From Macrocystis pyrifera (taxonomy: Eukaryota; Sar; Phaeophyceae; Laminariales; Laminariaceae), in NCBI GenBank assembly GCA_031763025.1, contig JASSKH010000028.1, positions 9,935,359 through 9,999,358 of the forward strand: a stretch of DNA of 64,000 bases. Direction: 5' to 3'. Under the pieces are notes generated by a model. That model was not told the DNA's origin, made no database searches, and saw only the letters and a program-made list of their open reading frames with translations. Of this stretch, positions 21,869-33,739 are shown piece by piece. The position numbers and the translations under genes were made by a program. Within the stretch, counting starts at the first letter, position 1, and the number at the start of each line of letters is the position of its first letter.

Positions 21869-22912
21869 TCTGCTGTGCCGCAAGCAAGTGCTGAAGGGTT
21901 TTTTTTTTTGTCTTGTTTTTTTCCTCGTGATGAGAGAGCTGTGGTTTGTGGTTGTGGTTGTGTGTTGTGGATGCCAGTCGTTGATTGGTTGGATGATTAG
22001 ACTTTCACAGCGCGATTTAATGGTTGACACCGAGTAAATTTACATCAAGTCACTCGCCTTGATGACATGATGTTTGATTGGTTGTTGATGGTAGGTAGCA
22101 AAGAGAAAAGCCAATTCGAGAAACAGAATATCATATTATACCAACCAGTACGATGTCCCAAAAACAGAACGCCCCGAAAACTCACTAGATTAAAACGGAA
22201 ACAAAACAATGTGAAAAGCAGCCGGCGTGCAACGCAAAAGCGGCGGGAAGGATATATATCTGGACGACAGGAATTTTGCTTCTTGCTCGTGTCACGGACC
22301 CCCTCCTCTATTTTTTTCCCCCCTTGCTGTGAAGGTGTCATTACCCACTCAGCGACCCGGATAAAATATCGGACGGAAAATCTACGTAGGACACCGTGGT
22401 TTGACCCCCCTTGACTGACCTCTTACACTAAGACTTGGGTCAAGGCCGACGAGGTGCTGACGAGCCCAAAATGACCGGTCTCCTTCCAGAGCGCCTTTAC
22501 TCGGTCATGGGTAGCCCCATGGCCCATGTGGCATTGCTCGTACCCGTATGATACGTTGAATAGCAACGATGCTAGGCAGCAAGCAAGTCTTACGCCTCCA
22601 CGTTGCCAGCTTTGTTTTGCGTCTTAGATTTTTTCTAGTGATAGTTGAATACGTGCGTAGCTATTAGATTTTCATGTCCCATCCATCGCGGGGTCGTATT
22701 TGACGATAGCTACGTTTTTCTGCACGGCAGTTGCCACTACGCAGCCTTTCGGCTCTCTGTCGTCGTGGACATCGTCGTCTGATTATATAGTTTATCGAGC
22801 ACAGTAGTAATGCACCTGGTAGTAAATATGTTCAGAACATGGGATAAGCTCTCACGGTTACTACGCAGTGGAACCACGAGGGATCAATTATTTAATTTTT
22901 GAACAAATATGA

Positions 22913-23165
22913 AATACGTCAGCTGTGAGTTCGACCGATTAAATAGTTGATACTCAACTTTGCAGGCTGTGTAATACGTCTCGCCTATATTCCATTTTTA
23001 CCGAATTTTACAAGTATTGTAATAAACCGAACGCGCGTATTCTATATTTTATAATTTTTTTAAAATACGTCAGCTGTGAGTTCGCCTGATTAAATATGTA
23101 ATTCCTGGTCAAAGATATAGGTCAGTGGCTCCCCTGGATGCTGCCCGGGTCAACAGGACAATTTT
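22913..23165 (+). repeat. Outer direct repeat C' left of the DIRS element
   Basis: Contains TACGTCAGCTGTGAGTTCG twice (about 22915 and 23075) and GGCTCCCCTGGATGC with GGGTCAAC. Similar, in the same orientation, to 29705-29855 on the other side of the element. Confidence 0.7.
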
Positions 23166-24024
23166 ATTTATTTTGTGGTATATCCTTCGAATTGTCATAT
23201 TATTATTCTCTGCGACGTCGGGGGGGGTCTCCTGGCGTGGTACGAGAGCCGCGGCACCGGCCGCTGACTCTCGTTGCCTTATCGTACTGCCAGTGCCCGG
23301 GAGTTCCCCCCTCCCCAGCCGACTGGCCGGGGCTCTAACAAACGCAGTCTCGGACGACCAAGACCCCCAATGGTAGAAAACCATTGACATACCCCACTCT
23401 CCTGGTGAGAGCCCCGAATCGCTACCAGTTAATCACAGATTTAATACAAGTATAGCACGGTGTGGCCAGTACCCTGTAGCCGCTCCGTTCCACCCACCTT
23501 CGAAAGAAGAGAGGGGCGGGTGGGCGGGAGAAACCACAACAGCAGACCTAGCCTCTAGGCCTATCAATCGGCAGCGAGCAGTGCCGTGCTCTGCTTGTGC
23601 ACCTATCACGAGAAGCTAGGCGGGGGCGCGGGACGAGTGTGGCCGTTCTTCTCTTCTCTCTGCCTCTGGGTAACTTCAGCTATTAGTTTCCGTCGGTAGA
23701 GCCCATGACTATAAATGATTAATTCCGTCGGTTGTGAACAAAACATGCATCTCACGTGAACTTAGAGATACTACGCTCTGTTGTATATCCTTCGAATTGT
23801 CGCGTTATTATTATTCTCTGCGACGTCGGGGGGGGAGTCTCCTGGCGTGGTACGAGAGCCGCGGCACCGAGCGCTGGCTCTCGTTGCCTTATCGTACTGC
23901 CAGTACCCGGGAGTTCCCCCCCGACAGTCGACTGGCCGGGGTTCTAACCACGCAGTCTCGGACGACCGAGACCCCCAATGATAGAAAACCATTGACATAC
24001 CCCCATACCGAGGTCGCGTCGATA

Positions 24025-25160
24025 CTACGGTATTCGGCCCCAAACAGCACCCTGACCTGGCTGCCTCTGCCCTATCTTACCCGTCTCTGCTAGTTTACGA
24101 GATACGATACCCGCGTCCTCTGGGTTATTGCGGGTGTACGTCTTGGAAGACTTTGGGGATTTACATCTACCTTCTCTCTGAATCACCCTCTGCGGCACTT
24201 CCCCCGCCGCCGCTAGAGTAGTGGTTGTGCCGATACGCAATGAATGGAGGCCGACTTCGCTGGAGTCGTCTCCTGCTTCCGCTATCACTTCGCGGAATGC
24301 CCCGAGGGCCTCCGTGTACCCCCACACTCCGACCTCATTACCGACGACAGGGGGGCGCTTTCTGGCAACGTCGGATATCCCGACAACAACTCCATCATGA
24401 GAGCGACGGCACCGCCGCCTGCTCCTACCCCGGAACGCGCCCCGAAGGCGTCGTCGCCTGTGCGCACGATAACCGATCCTTGCTGAGCCTGGTCGCCTTT
24501 AAGGCCTCGAAATAGAACCTCGATGCTGGTAGCCTGATGCCACTGCAACGAGTTCAACCGCCGCCCCCCCCGCGAACAACTCTATGTCCCCCCTCGTCAA
24601 GCAATGCACGGGGTGTACTACTCCGGACGAAGAGGCGAATATTTCGTCAGACCTCGCCGTGAAAAATAGCCCAACGCTAGCGACAGCCAAAGCACTCGGC
24701 CGCCCGGGCCCCACGACAGGGCCAGGCCCTGTCCTTCCAACAACGTGTCCCACGATATAGGGCGTCGTATTCTTTTCGGGGTACCGGCGGCAACGTGCGA
24801 CCGTGCCACCCCTTTCAAAGTGCGTTTAACAAGCGGCGACGACGTGGGCAACTCCATCTGCACGTTCACGCGGTGAAAGTGGAACACGGCTGATAGTTTA
24901 CTGGCTATAGTACCTGCTTGATTGCCCTCCGACGCGCACCACGCTACGAACTCAAGTAACACCTGAATCTTATCCGAATTGGAGGCTGACGTGTCGAAAT
25001 ACGGAGCCTCCCTTATCAACCCCCGAAAAGCGGTCCAAGACCGGGAACCTGACGTATAAGCTCGGTGAGACGACGGCGCAACCGACTGGCGGATGAGCTG
25101 GCTGCCAACACTCCTGAGCATAGCGGGACGCCCGTTGGCCCCAAGACCTGTCGGCGCCAA
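24025..25160 (-). pseudogene. Tyrosine recombinase region of the DIRS-order element
   Basis: An N-terminal SAM-like core-binding domain (SVAPSSHRAYTSGSRSW, ASKLSAVFHFHR, LKGVARSH) precedes a catalytic part ending GLHSLRIGTTTTLAAAGE (the H-x-x-R box) and SSKTYTR (the nucleophile Tyr). This replaces the integrase of LTR elements. Relic. Confidence 0.85.
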
Positions 25161-26239
25161 GAAACATCGGGCCGGGACGCGCGGAGGTTACCGTCGATCG
25201 CCTCCGGCTTCCATCGTGATATACCGTCGGCAATGGTGTTCTCCACGCCCGCGACATAACGCGTCGAAACACCATCCACTGCCTACCTCCATGCACCCTA
25301 AAAGACGCATGAGTGCCCACGATCGGGGTTCCCTACCCCCCTTACACTTGGAGACCCAGTGCACAGCGGACGTGTTGTCTCCCCGCATCAGGATGGTGTC
25401 CTGCGCGTAACTAGGCAGCACGTCGGACTGGTTAACGAATATCCACGCTGTCACGACCATACCCAGCAACTCGAGAACATTAATCGACAGATCGATCCAA
25501 CCACTAACCTTCTCGCGCAGGCGAGCGCGAACGTCGGCGTTAAATTCGACACGCCACCACACGCCGGCCCCGGGAACGGGCCCCTAAAAATAACCCCCAT
25601 GGCGTCGCCGGAAGCGTCTGACCACAGTGTAAACGCCGGCGGCTGCATGTAGCTTCGGCACAGGGGGGCAGAGAGGCGACCAGCCACGGAGCCTAACCCT
25701 CCTTGTACCAACAGACGCCAGAAGGATACATCGGCGTGGAACTCAGAACCCAATTGAATCCGTGAAGACGAGGCCGTGACCACGGGTGGCACGTGGAACT
25801 TCTCGCTCCACGCGCGAACAGGGGCCAGGCCTACTTGGTTGAGCATGCGTCGAACAAAGTATTTTCCTGGTCGCACGACTTCGCACAGGTGCAGTAACCG
25901 ACCGGTCAGAGAGCGGAGCTCTCCCTCGGACGCGAACGCGCGGTCCGAAGGCCACTCGCTCAGCGTGTCGCGGAGTTGCTCCAGCTTGGCTACGGGAACG
26001 GAAATAGTCATTGCCACGGTATCAATTTCCCACCCCAGCACGCACAACACGGTGTCCCACTGTGATATCTTTCGAGAAGACAGCAGAGAGGGGTCCCGTG
26101 AGGATCTCTCCCCGAAAAGCCGAAAATGGTCCGACGCCAGAGATGCGGACGCGCGTCTACAGCGCCGACCGTCGGGCCACCGTGGTACCTCCACTAGTAT
26201 CCCGTCATCTACATAATATCGCACGAAAAATTGGCTACG
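25016..26239 (-). pseudogene. RT thumb and RNase H region of the DIRS-order element
   Basis: LGWEIDTVAMTISVP and LRSLTGRLLHLCEVVRPGK (connection), then RNase H with TLWSDASGDAMGVIF, INVLELLGMVVTAWIF, MRGDNTSAVHWVSKCKGG and VENTIADGISRW. The acidic residues of the RNase H core (D, E, D, D) are visible. Relic. Confidence 0.85.
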
Positions 26240-27217
26240 CCTCCCCCCCCCCTTCTCGACGGGGACCCGGCACCCAGGTGGAAAGGGGGTAGGCCGGTCG
26301 GTCGCCCTCGGCGGGGTGACCGCGACGTGCTGCGTCGCGATACGCCCCTGATTCATCACCACGGCATCCTCGTACGACGTGTGGCGATGCGCGTGTTCGA
26401 GGGTTGCCGAAAACATACAAAAGAACCCGGTAAACTGCGCCATCCGAACTGGAGCCGGCGGTCGGTCACAATCCACTCGCGAAAGCCGTGTCCACATACG
26501 GGCGCCCCTGCCCACTGTACGCTAACCTGACGGAACGCCTCAGTGACATCGATTTTACTCAAAACAATACGCGCGCTCGGTCCAAACCGCCGACGCAGGT
26601 ACAAAATGCGCCAAATAACGTCTCGCAACACGTGGCCCAGCGCCACGGGGGGGGCTCGCTCGAAGTCAGTATCCGCGTTGACGCTGTGGGCGTACGGCGA
26701 CGACATAAACATCAGATCGTGGATGATCCGAGTTTTTAGACGGGGATACAATCACGGCTAGCGGAGACAATCGCAAGCCGGGGATGGTGTGCGCCTCGCT
26801 GCGCGGAAATGTGACTGCCCGCCGAAACCGTACGTCGTCAAAAATCTTCGTGATTACAGTGTCAGAGTGTCGGGCTACACTGCTATGGTTTGAGTATGCC
26901 AAGGCCGCGCCAATGTCTGTGCCCCCCTCTACGTGGACGGGCGCGCCATGCTCGACGATATCCGCTAACTGCTCTACCCCAGGGAACTGTTTCTGTCGTC
27001 CGAACCAAAAACGAATCCTAGCTGCTTTCACACGCGGGACGTTCAGGGATGTCTCGATGGCCCGCATACACCCAAAGCGGCCACCACTCGCCCGAAAATA
27101 CTGTACATACTGCTGAGCTACGCGGCCCATAATCTCCGACCGAGACGCGCTAGTAGGCGATGCGACATGCTGCATGTCGCGCAACAACACCACACAACGG
27201 TCCAACATACTCGTCAC
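26240..27217 (-). pseudogene. Reverse transcriptase region of the DIRS-order element
   Basis: Contains KTRIIHDL, the palm segment with IVLSKIDVTEAFRQVSV, VCGHGFREW, and the catalytic FVRYYVDDGILVEV (YVDD) box. In DIRS elements RT copies the RNA into circular DNA for recombinase integration. Relic. Confidence 0.85.
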
Positions 27218-27288
27218 ACCTGGTTCCCCAACGGACGCCGACCCCGGACGTACAAGCTGAGCATCTTGCGCTGCTGCTTCCGTACGCC

Positions 27289-29405
27289 CTACGATCGGCC
27301 TCGCCCCCCCTGCTGAGGGGCGAGGCCCGTCCCCCTATTCGTCAGCCCTGGTCGCCGCCGAGCGAGTGAAGGGCCCCCGCTCGACGCCCCGCTGCCACTG
27401 CTGCTACCGCTGCCGCTGCCGCTGCCGCTGCCGCTGCCGCTGCCGCTGCCGCTGCCGCTGCCGCTGCCGCCGCTGCCGGGACCACCGCCGCTACCATTGC
27501 CGCTGCCGCTGCTATTGCCGCCGCTGCCGCCGCCACTGCTCCCGTTACTCGCGCCGCCACTCCCCGCCCCCTCTTTTCCCTTGCTCTTGGCCCTCTTGGT
27601 CGGGGGTTCCCCGGATGCAGCGTCGCTGGCTGCGACGCCGCTATCGGCGGAGCCCCCGCCGGTAGCCGCCTTGCGCTTGTTGCCGCTGCTCGTCTTGCGA
27701 GCGGGGCCGATGTGGGTGAACACGCAGGCGTCACCGAAGCGACACCTGCCGGCATTCGCCGGCCCCGACCCCAGCCGCCGTGGTGGAGGTACGGCGAGGT
27801 TGCTGGGCTTCGGCGTTGATCAGGCCGCCGAGGGCGACGTATCCGGAAAGGCGGGGCCAATGGGGCCCGGGGATGGCGGGGAAGGACTCCACCGGCGGGG
27901 GGTAGGCCCAAGCGTGGCTGCAGGAGTCGGAGACACAACGCAGGTCGAGCGCGAAGGTCTCGAGGCCCTTCGTAACCAGAGCCGCCAGCCTGGCCCGGTT
28001 CGCCGGGCGATCGGCGACCGCAAAAGTGCTCCATCACGTGATCGTTGAGGATCGTCGCCCCCGCTCTGAAGGCTCGGGCGAGCGCCTCCAAGCGAGCGCG
28101 CGCCACCTGGAGATCCGCGCCGTCTTGTGGGAGTCCGCGGGACGCGATCGTGACGATCGCGTGCCCCAAAATGCCCAGGTGTTGCGCTAGTGGGAGGGTG
28201 ATGCCTGCTCCGCCGTGCGGTGTGAAGGCCAGAAAGTCGAGGTCGTCCAGCGCTTTCAACATGCCATGGACGCCGGCCGAAATGTTGACCGAGGCCCCCA
28301 CGTACCCCTGCACGGCCGCCCTCTGCATCGACGCCGGGCGGCCGCCGCATAGGATCTGCCGTAGCCGAGTCACGGGGTTGGCCCACGATGCCACCACGCG
28401 GTTGTTCACGATTTTACTGACCTGTCTGCCCAGGGCGGTTAACGGGTTGCCGGCGCTGCCGTCCCCGTACATTTCCCAGCCGACCTCGTGCCCGCCCGGC
28501 CCGTCGTTGGCCACATGGCCGAGTGCAGCCGATGGCGCGCCGTTGGCTCCTGTCCCACCCGGGGCGAAGCCGAGGCCCCGGGCCAAGCCGGCGGCGAGCC
28601 CGTCCGCTTGTCCGGAGAAGGCGCCGGCGCCACTGGTGCCGCCCGCATATCCCCCGTAGCCGAGCCCCCCCCTCGGACCCACTACAAGCCCGCCCGCCTG
28701 GCCAAGGTGGGCGCGGGCGGCTCCGGTACCGGCCAGAGCACCACCGTAGGCGACCCTTCCGGCTGGGCCCGCGGTGGCCTCGGTACCGCCGGAGATGCTC
28801 CCGTAGCCCTGCCCTCGCCCTCCCGGTCCTACGGCGAACTGGCCTGCCTGTCCGAGAGGAGCGCCGACGGCTCCGGCACCGCCCAGAGTACCACCGTAGC
28901 CACCCGCTCGCCCCGGGCCTACGGCGAGCCTGCTCTGCGCGGGGTTGAGGGACCCACGCAGACCCGCGCGGGTGCCCGTGGCTCCATCGACGTGTTGGTC
29001 GGCGATGCTGGAGTCTGGGGGGAGGACCCCGGCGACGGGGCTCCCGAAGGATTGTCCAGTCGGCGGTCCGAGTAGGGCGGTGCTGGGGAAGTGGTCCAGC
29101 GGGGCGGCCTCGGCAGCAGAGCTACCGGGCTGCGGTCCGGAACTGCTGGCGCCACCTCCCCCCCCCCCGTGGGCGGAGCGACAAGAGGCCTCGATGACCT
29201 CGTTCATTGATCGCTGGAGGGCCACCTGGAGCTGGGCAACTTTGTTCGCCATCTCTTGCTTGAAGGTAGCAAAGTCGGCTAGCGACACGGGAGCCTCCTC
29301 TTCGCCGTCGCTACCGGACGTTATCCCGATTCCCTTCTCCGCCATCGTTCTCGCCGGGCCCTGGGAAATCGCTCGTTGCCCCTGCTCTTCCTCCTCCCGT
29401 TGCAT
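27289..29405 (-). pseudogene. Gag-like region of the DIRS-order element
   Basis: Starts with an acidic, coiled-coil-prone segment (SLADFATFKQEMANKVAQLQ). Then come a ~200-residue Gly/Ala-rich part with degenerate GYGG...GGAGA...LGQAGG repeats and a folded-looking segment (VSKIVNNRVVASWANPVTRL onward). A CCCH-type zinc-finger block (CRFGDACVFTH, about 27710-27740) follows and then a Ser/Gly-rich repeat tail. A CCCH finger is typical of DIRS gag proteins, which package element RNA. Part of a fossil element. Confidence 0.75.
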
Positions 29406-29704
29406 GCTGTAGCCCGCCGACCGCCGCTGTTGCTGCTAGAAACCACAACAGTAGACCTAGCCTCTAGGCCTATCAATCGGCAACGAGCAGTGCCGTGCTC
29501 TGCTTGTGCACCTATCACGAGAAGCTAGGCGGGGCGCGAGACGAGTGTGGCCGTTCTTCTCTTCTCTCTGCCTCTGGGCAACTTCAGCTATTAGTTGCCG
29601 TCGGTAGAGCCCATGACTATAAATAATTAATTCCGTCGGTTGTGAACAAAATATGCATCTCACGTGAACTTGGAGTTACTACGCTTTATAAAAAACTAAA
29701 AAAG

Positions 29705-29855
29705 CACGTCAGCTGTGAGTTCAACCGATCGATCGAAACTCATCTTTGCAAGCTGCGTGAACCACTCGCGCATTTTCCTTTATTTCCCTCGCGATTGACT
29801 ACTGGCCCAGTGACTCCCCTGGATGCCACCAGGGTCGACGGGACGATAATACTTA
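29705..29855 (+). repeat. Outer direct repeat C right of the DIRS element
   Basis: CACGTCAGCTGTGAGTTCAA and GACTCCCCTGGATGCCACCA match the left-hand copy. Confidence 0.7.
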
Positions 29856-31266
29856 CAGCTGGCTCGATTTCCAATAGATTTCGGCCAGTATACCATTTCG
29901 CGCACTGAAACAGCAGATCGACACGTGAGGGCCGGGGTACACAAGACAATTGAAAGTTGGTTTACAGCCGTTCACACGTGACATGCACACCAAGACAACA
30001 TGTTGCAGCAGGTCTTGACGTACAAGTATGTGTTTGTTGGTGAATCTCACTATCGTACATGTTCTTGGCCTCTTCCGCTCTTGATATATGAAAAACACAG
30101 CAAGCACACACCTGTAAAACTGCAGAAGGTGATCCAAAATCTACAACACGGTTTCATGTGCGGCAGAACGCCGAATGCTAGATTCGCGAGTACCGGAGCT
30201 ACAGTAGGTCGTTCTTGTTGTCGCGGTTTCTTGCTTTACATCGTATGCATATAGCTAGGGTCGAGCCGCATTTGAGCCGCTTTCTTCTGCGTTCATTCTG
30301 GGGGTCTTGAGCTATGTGATTGATCGACCGTGCACGGCGCACTCTCTCTCATTTACCCTTCCTCTCTCTTCACTGCATCGTCTCCTCTACGAGACCGCTG
30401 ATAGTCAACACAACTAACTGCTCTTGTTGGGGCCCCTCTATTTTTTTTTTTCACCAACCAGCTCCTCTGCGGAGCTTGTGCAGTGTAGTAGCCATGCAAC
30501 CAGTCGGGTAACCTCGGCTGCAAGTGAGTTCTTGCCTCTGCTGCAAAATAGTCTGAAACAAGGTCAGCAGGCCTAACACGCCAAGCATGGTCGGTGTATC
30601 CCCAACACCGTACCATCATTCTCCCGGAGACTCGTGACTCGTTGCTAGACTGCAGTATATACCGGGGTATAGAAGATCACGTGCAGCAAGGAGTACATAT
30701 TGGACCCCCCAATCATTTTGATATTTGTGAGGATGGAGATTAGGATTTAGTTGGCGATCATGTATCACATGAACATGCGACGAACTCCTCGATCTCACAT
30801 CTCACAGCTGAGGTATATTTCCGTAGTAGATGTCTTCGTATTTTTCATGTTAGCACCAGCATCATAGTCTAGGCCAAAACATCGTACCGGCGCATACAAC
30901 ACGAAAATAATAGAAATAAGAACATACTTACTGGTGGAGAGTACAGCGCGTCACACATATGCTCCGGTGTCGTGGTATCCCCGTTTCCCTTCCTCTACTG
31001 TTGCGGAGGCGTTACCATTCATTGTCCCTCTTGGAAGAGGAATACGTTCCCTCCCTCTCAGAAGCATATCTGTAAAGAAAGGCACGGAAGAGCTAGTATG
31101 GTACTAACACGTGTGGTTAGAAGTCAGGAGCCACAAAGTCAACCCGTACAGTAGTCCGGCCCCCCCACACTGCCCCGTTGTACACATCATGTTACGTACA
31201 CACATAGACACGTGGATCGAACGAAAACAAAGAAGGAAATAAGGCGACGACAGGCAGACGTCACTA

Positions 31267-31371
31267 TTACGGAGGACCGTAGTAAGTAGGACCTACGGTA
31301 CACACAAAAACCTATATATTTCCCTATTTATACGAACAATATTTGGTCCCATTTACTATGGTCCCCCGTAA
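31267..31371. mobile_element. MITE-1 copy
   Basis: Full-length, TA-flanked. Lies 17 bp from a MITE-2 copy. Confidence 0.9.
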
Positions 31372-31388
31372 TAACATCTCATCTTATT

Positions 31389-31480
31389 AACCCTTTTAGT
31401 ACTTCAGTCCCGTTTTGGGAACAAACTACTCGAAATTAGAGTGGCTTGTCCCCAAACGGGACTGCAGTTCTAAAAGGGTG
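31389..31480. mobile_element. MITE-2 copy
   Basis: Left AACCCTTTTAG, right CTAAAAGGGT, with GTCCCGTTTTGGG and CCCAAACGGGAC arms. Confidence 0.8.
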
Positions 31481-32196
31481 AAACAGATACGTACACACTC
31501 GGAGTATCATAATACAAAAAAAAGACGTAACCCCCCACCTCGTGGGGAGGCGGGCCGAATAGATGTGCCGCGGCTTAGCTTACGACATGCATACCTGACT
31601 GGATACCTGGCACGCTTTGATAGTTTTTTTACTAACAAGAGAGCCTTGCGTGGGCGGACAGTTTCTTTGTCGACTCACCACCAGGAATACGCTTTCGATC
31701 CGACAATAACATTATTTTAATTGTTATTCATACGTATGCCTATATGATCGGCAAATTATGTTTTTTATGTTCCACATCATGTATTGTGATGGTGCGAGCT
31801 TGCATAGAGAGATAATATAGCCAACCGCCCGTGCGAGGAATTTCCTGATACGCGCACACATGCACACGGAGGAAGACGTGTCGATCCTCTTCTTTCTGTG
31901 TGTACGCGTACGTGTGAACCACATTATGTCCCAAAATACACTAATTTGCCGTTCTTATATTATTACTCAATATAAAGGGTACTTACTATACTTTTGATCA
32001 TTTTCCCTCTCGTTGTGGGGCGATTCGGCTACTCACAGAGTCGAGCCGAGTCAATAGTTATCTTTTCGTACTTTCGAACTCGGCCCTTTCACGCGGCAGC
32101 GGTTTGTCCACATGCGTATGTGAGACGTCAGCTACTTCCGTTCCCCCACAGCGACTGTCCGCACGTATGTGACACGTCAGCTATGTCCGCCCCCCT

Positions 32197-32332
32197 GGTG
32201 CAGAAACAATGTTCGCCCGGTCGGTGAAAACCCGACGTGCTCCGTCCCGGCATTATAGGGATGCGAGGGTCTATGGTCATACGACTACGGCCATGCATGA
32301 TATAGAGTACACTCCCCCCCCACCCCTCCAAA
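32197..32332 (+). repeat. R1 repeat, 5' truncated
   Basis: CCGGTCGGTGAAAACCCGAC to GATATAGAGTACACTC and poly-C. Confidence 0.8.
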
Positions 32333-32499
32333 TAAACAGGGACATGCCGCTGCTTTGTCGATTAAAAAAAAGGGCATCGTTCGATCACGGCAGCGGCAAC
32401 CAAGCAATGTTGTGTCGCCAGCCGTGGAATATTATGGCGATAAATTCTTCCCCCTCCCCAATTCCCCCGCATAAAGTTTCCCTATGTAATACTTAGACA

Positions 32500-32640
32500 A
32501 AAGACGGAATGAGCGCCCACCTGTTGGAGGTGTTTGCATCAGGAGTAGGAGCGGTGCTCCGTCTCGAAAGCGATGCGTGGTCAATGGTCAAATGACTAAG
32601 GCAAGCAACAAATGAGTTCGCTCCCCCCTCCCCCCCTCCC
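32500..32640 (+). repeat. R2 repeat, partial
   Basis: GCGCCCACCTGTTGGAGGTG through GCGTGGTCAATGGTCAAATG to AACAAATGAGTTCG and poly-C. Confidence 0.8.
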
Positions 32641-33292
32641 GGTTCTCCTACCCCACCGCGCGCCCGTCGCTCGCCGAGTAGGAGCGCCCTGTCCCATCAG
32701 CGAAGTTAGGCAGGTACAGAAGTAGAACGGTATACTCGTACCCCATCAGCGGATATTTTGGCGGAAATTTCATGTCGTACTGTTCTGCAGTACTGTGCGT
32801 TGAGTGCATGCGCCCTGTGCTGGCGGGCCTGTTGCTGGCGGAAAATTCGTGCCGTGCTGTGCTATTATGGTACAGAAAGGAGTTATAGACTTTGGCGCGC
32901 GGGTTTCCTTCTTTAAAGGTTTCCCGTGGAGTGTTAATGGAGCGATGGGTGTTGAAGCTTAGGTCACGCAATGTACGGATCCCAAAAACACCCACACTGA
33001 CGACAACAATTAGATACGTACACCGTGACGATGATGATGGACGACCTTTCTTTCACCACCACCGAGATCGATTCAAGACCCTACAGTGGTCCCCTCCTGT
33101 CGCCGGCCATGCGGTTCGACTTCGTCGCTCTCTTTTGGGGCGAGGGGGGGGGTTATTGGCTCCAGCAGACTTTCCATCAACAGGCAGTTTTGTCAAAATG
33201 TAAATCATGGAGATGATCGCAGGCAGGCAAACTCTCCTCTTTGTGAATAGTCGACCCAACCCCGTTGCTATGGAACCTCCCACCCCTCCCCC

Positions 33293-33730
33293 TTCTCCGT
33301 CTCGAAAGGGATGCGTGGTCAATGGTCAAATGTGACTGAGGCAAACAGCACATGAGGTACGCCTCCCTCCCCCCGAGTGACCACACTGGGAAGTAAAATT
33401 TACTCATTGAAGCTGCCATCCGTATCCAAGTCCGCCTCAAAAGCGCTTTTTAGGAGGATGCAGCTCACCCTTCATGCAACTCACCCAATACCTCGCGGCG
33501 CTCCCACGCTTAATGCAAGCAATGTCTGCCTGGTCGGTGAAAATCCGACGTGCTCCGTCCCGGCATTGCATATAGGGATGCGAGGGTCTATGTCCATACG
33601 ACTACGGCCATGCATGATATCGAGTACACCCCCCATCCTTGCCTCCAACCCGTCTCGAAAGGGGTACGTGGTCAATGGTTAAATGACCAAGGCAACGAGC
33701 AAATGAGGTACCCCCCCCCACCCTCCCCCT
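33293..33730 (+). repeat. R2-R1-R2 cluster
   Basis: R2 terminus 33293-33386, R1 33390-33643, R2 terminus 33646-33730, all in the same direction. The alternation suggests R1 and R2 insert next to each other's C-rich ends or are propagated as composites. Confidence 0.8.
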
Positions 33731-33739
33731 TCCAGGCCC

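Larger units (their letters stand above)
19260..22912. other. Gene-poor stretch downstream of KAS II
   Basis: Holds the TGGCT array, (GCC)n near 19890, (GGT)n near 20130, several poly-G/C tracts and one R1 copy (21612-21868). Short ORFs in both strands are compositional. No conserved protein recognised. Confidence 0.6.
23178..29687 (-). mobile_element. DIRS-order (PAT/Ngaro-like) tyrosine-recombinase retrotransposon
   Basis: Fossil element read on the minus strand: A1 repeat, gag-like gene, reverse transcriptase, RNase H, tyrosine recombinase, then B1, A2 and B2. Repeats: A1 29439-29687, B1 23783-24004, A2 23529-23779, B2 23178-23396. The A1-ORFs-B1-A2-B2 split direct repeat is the signature of the PAT and Ngaro groups; classical DIRS-1 has inverted ends. 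No LTRs, integrase or methyltransferase were seen. The layout is complete but the coding part is not fully open; I estimate a handful of breaks. The A and B copies look roughly 90% alike by eye, suggesting an insertion of moderate age. Confidence 0.9.
29856..32190. other. Intergenic stretch with MITEs
   Basis: MITE-1 (31267-31371) and MITE-2 (31389-31480) side by side. Elsewhere only short, unrelated ORFs. A ~40-base near-repeat around 32103-32195 contains GACGTCAGCTA / GACACGTCAGCTA. Confidence 0.6.

Noticed and set aside
27342-27700. Long poly-Ala end of the 687-codon minus-strand ORF
   Set aside because: It reads through a CCGCTG microsatellite. The conserved CCCH finger and Ser/Gly tail are the likelier gag end.
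24225-29412. Plus-strand ORFs across the DIRS element
   Set aside because: Shadows of the minus-strand element genes, with Arg/Pro-rich composition and no motifs.
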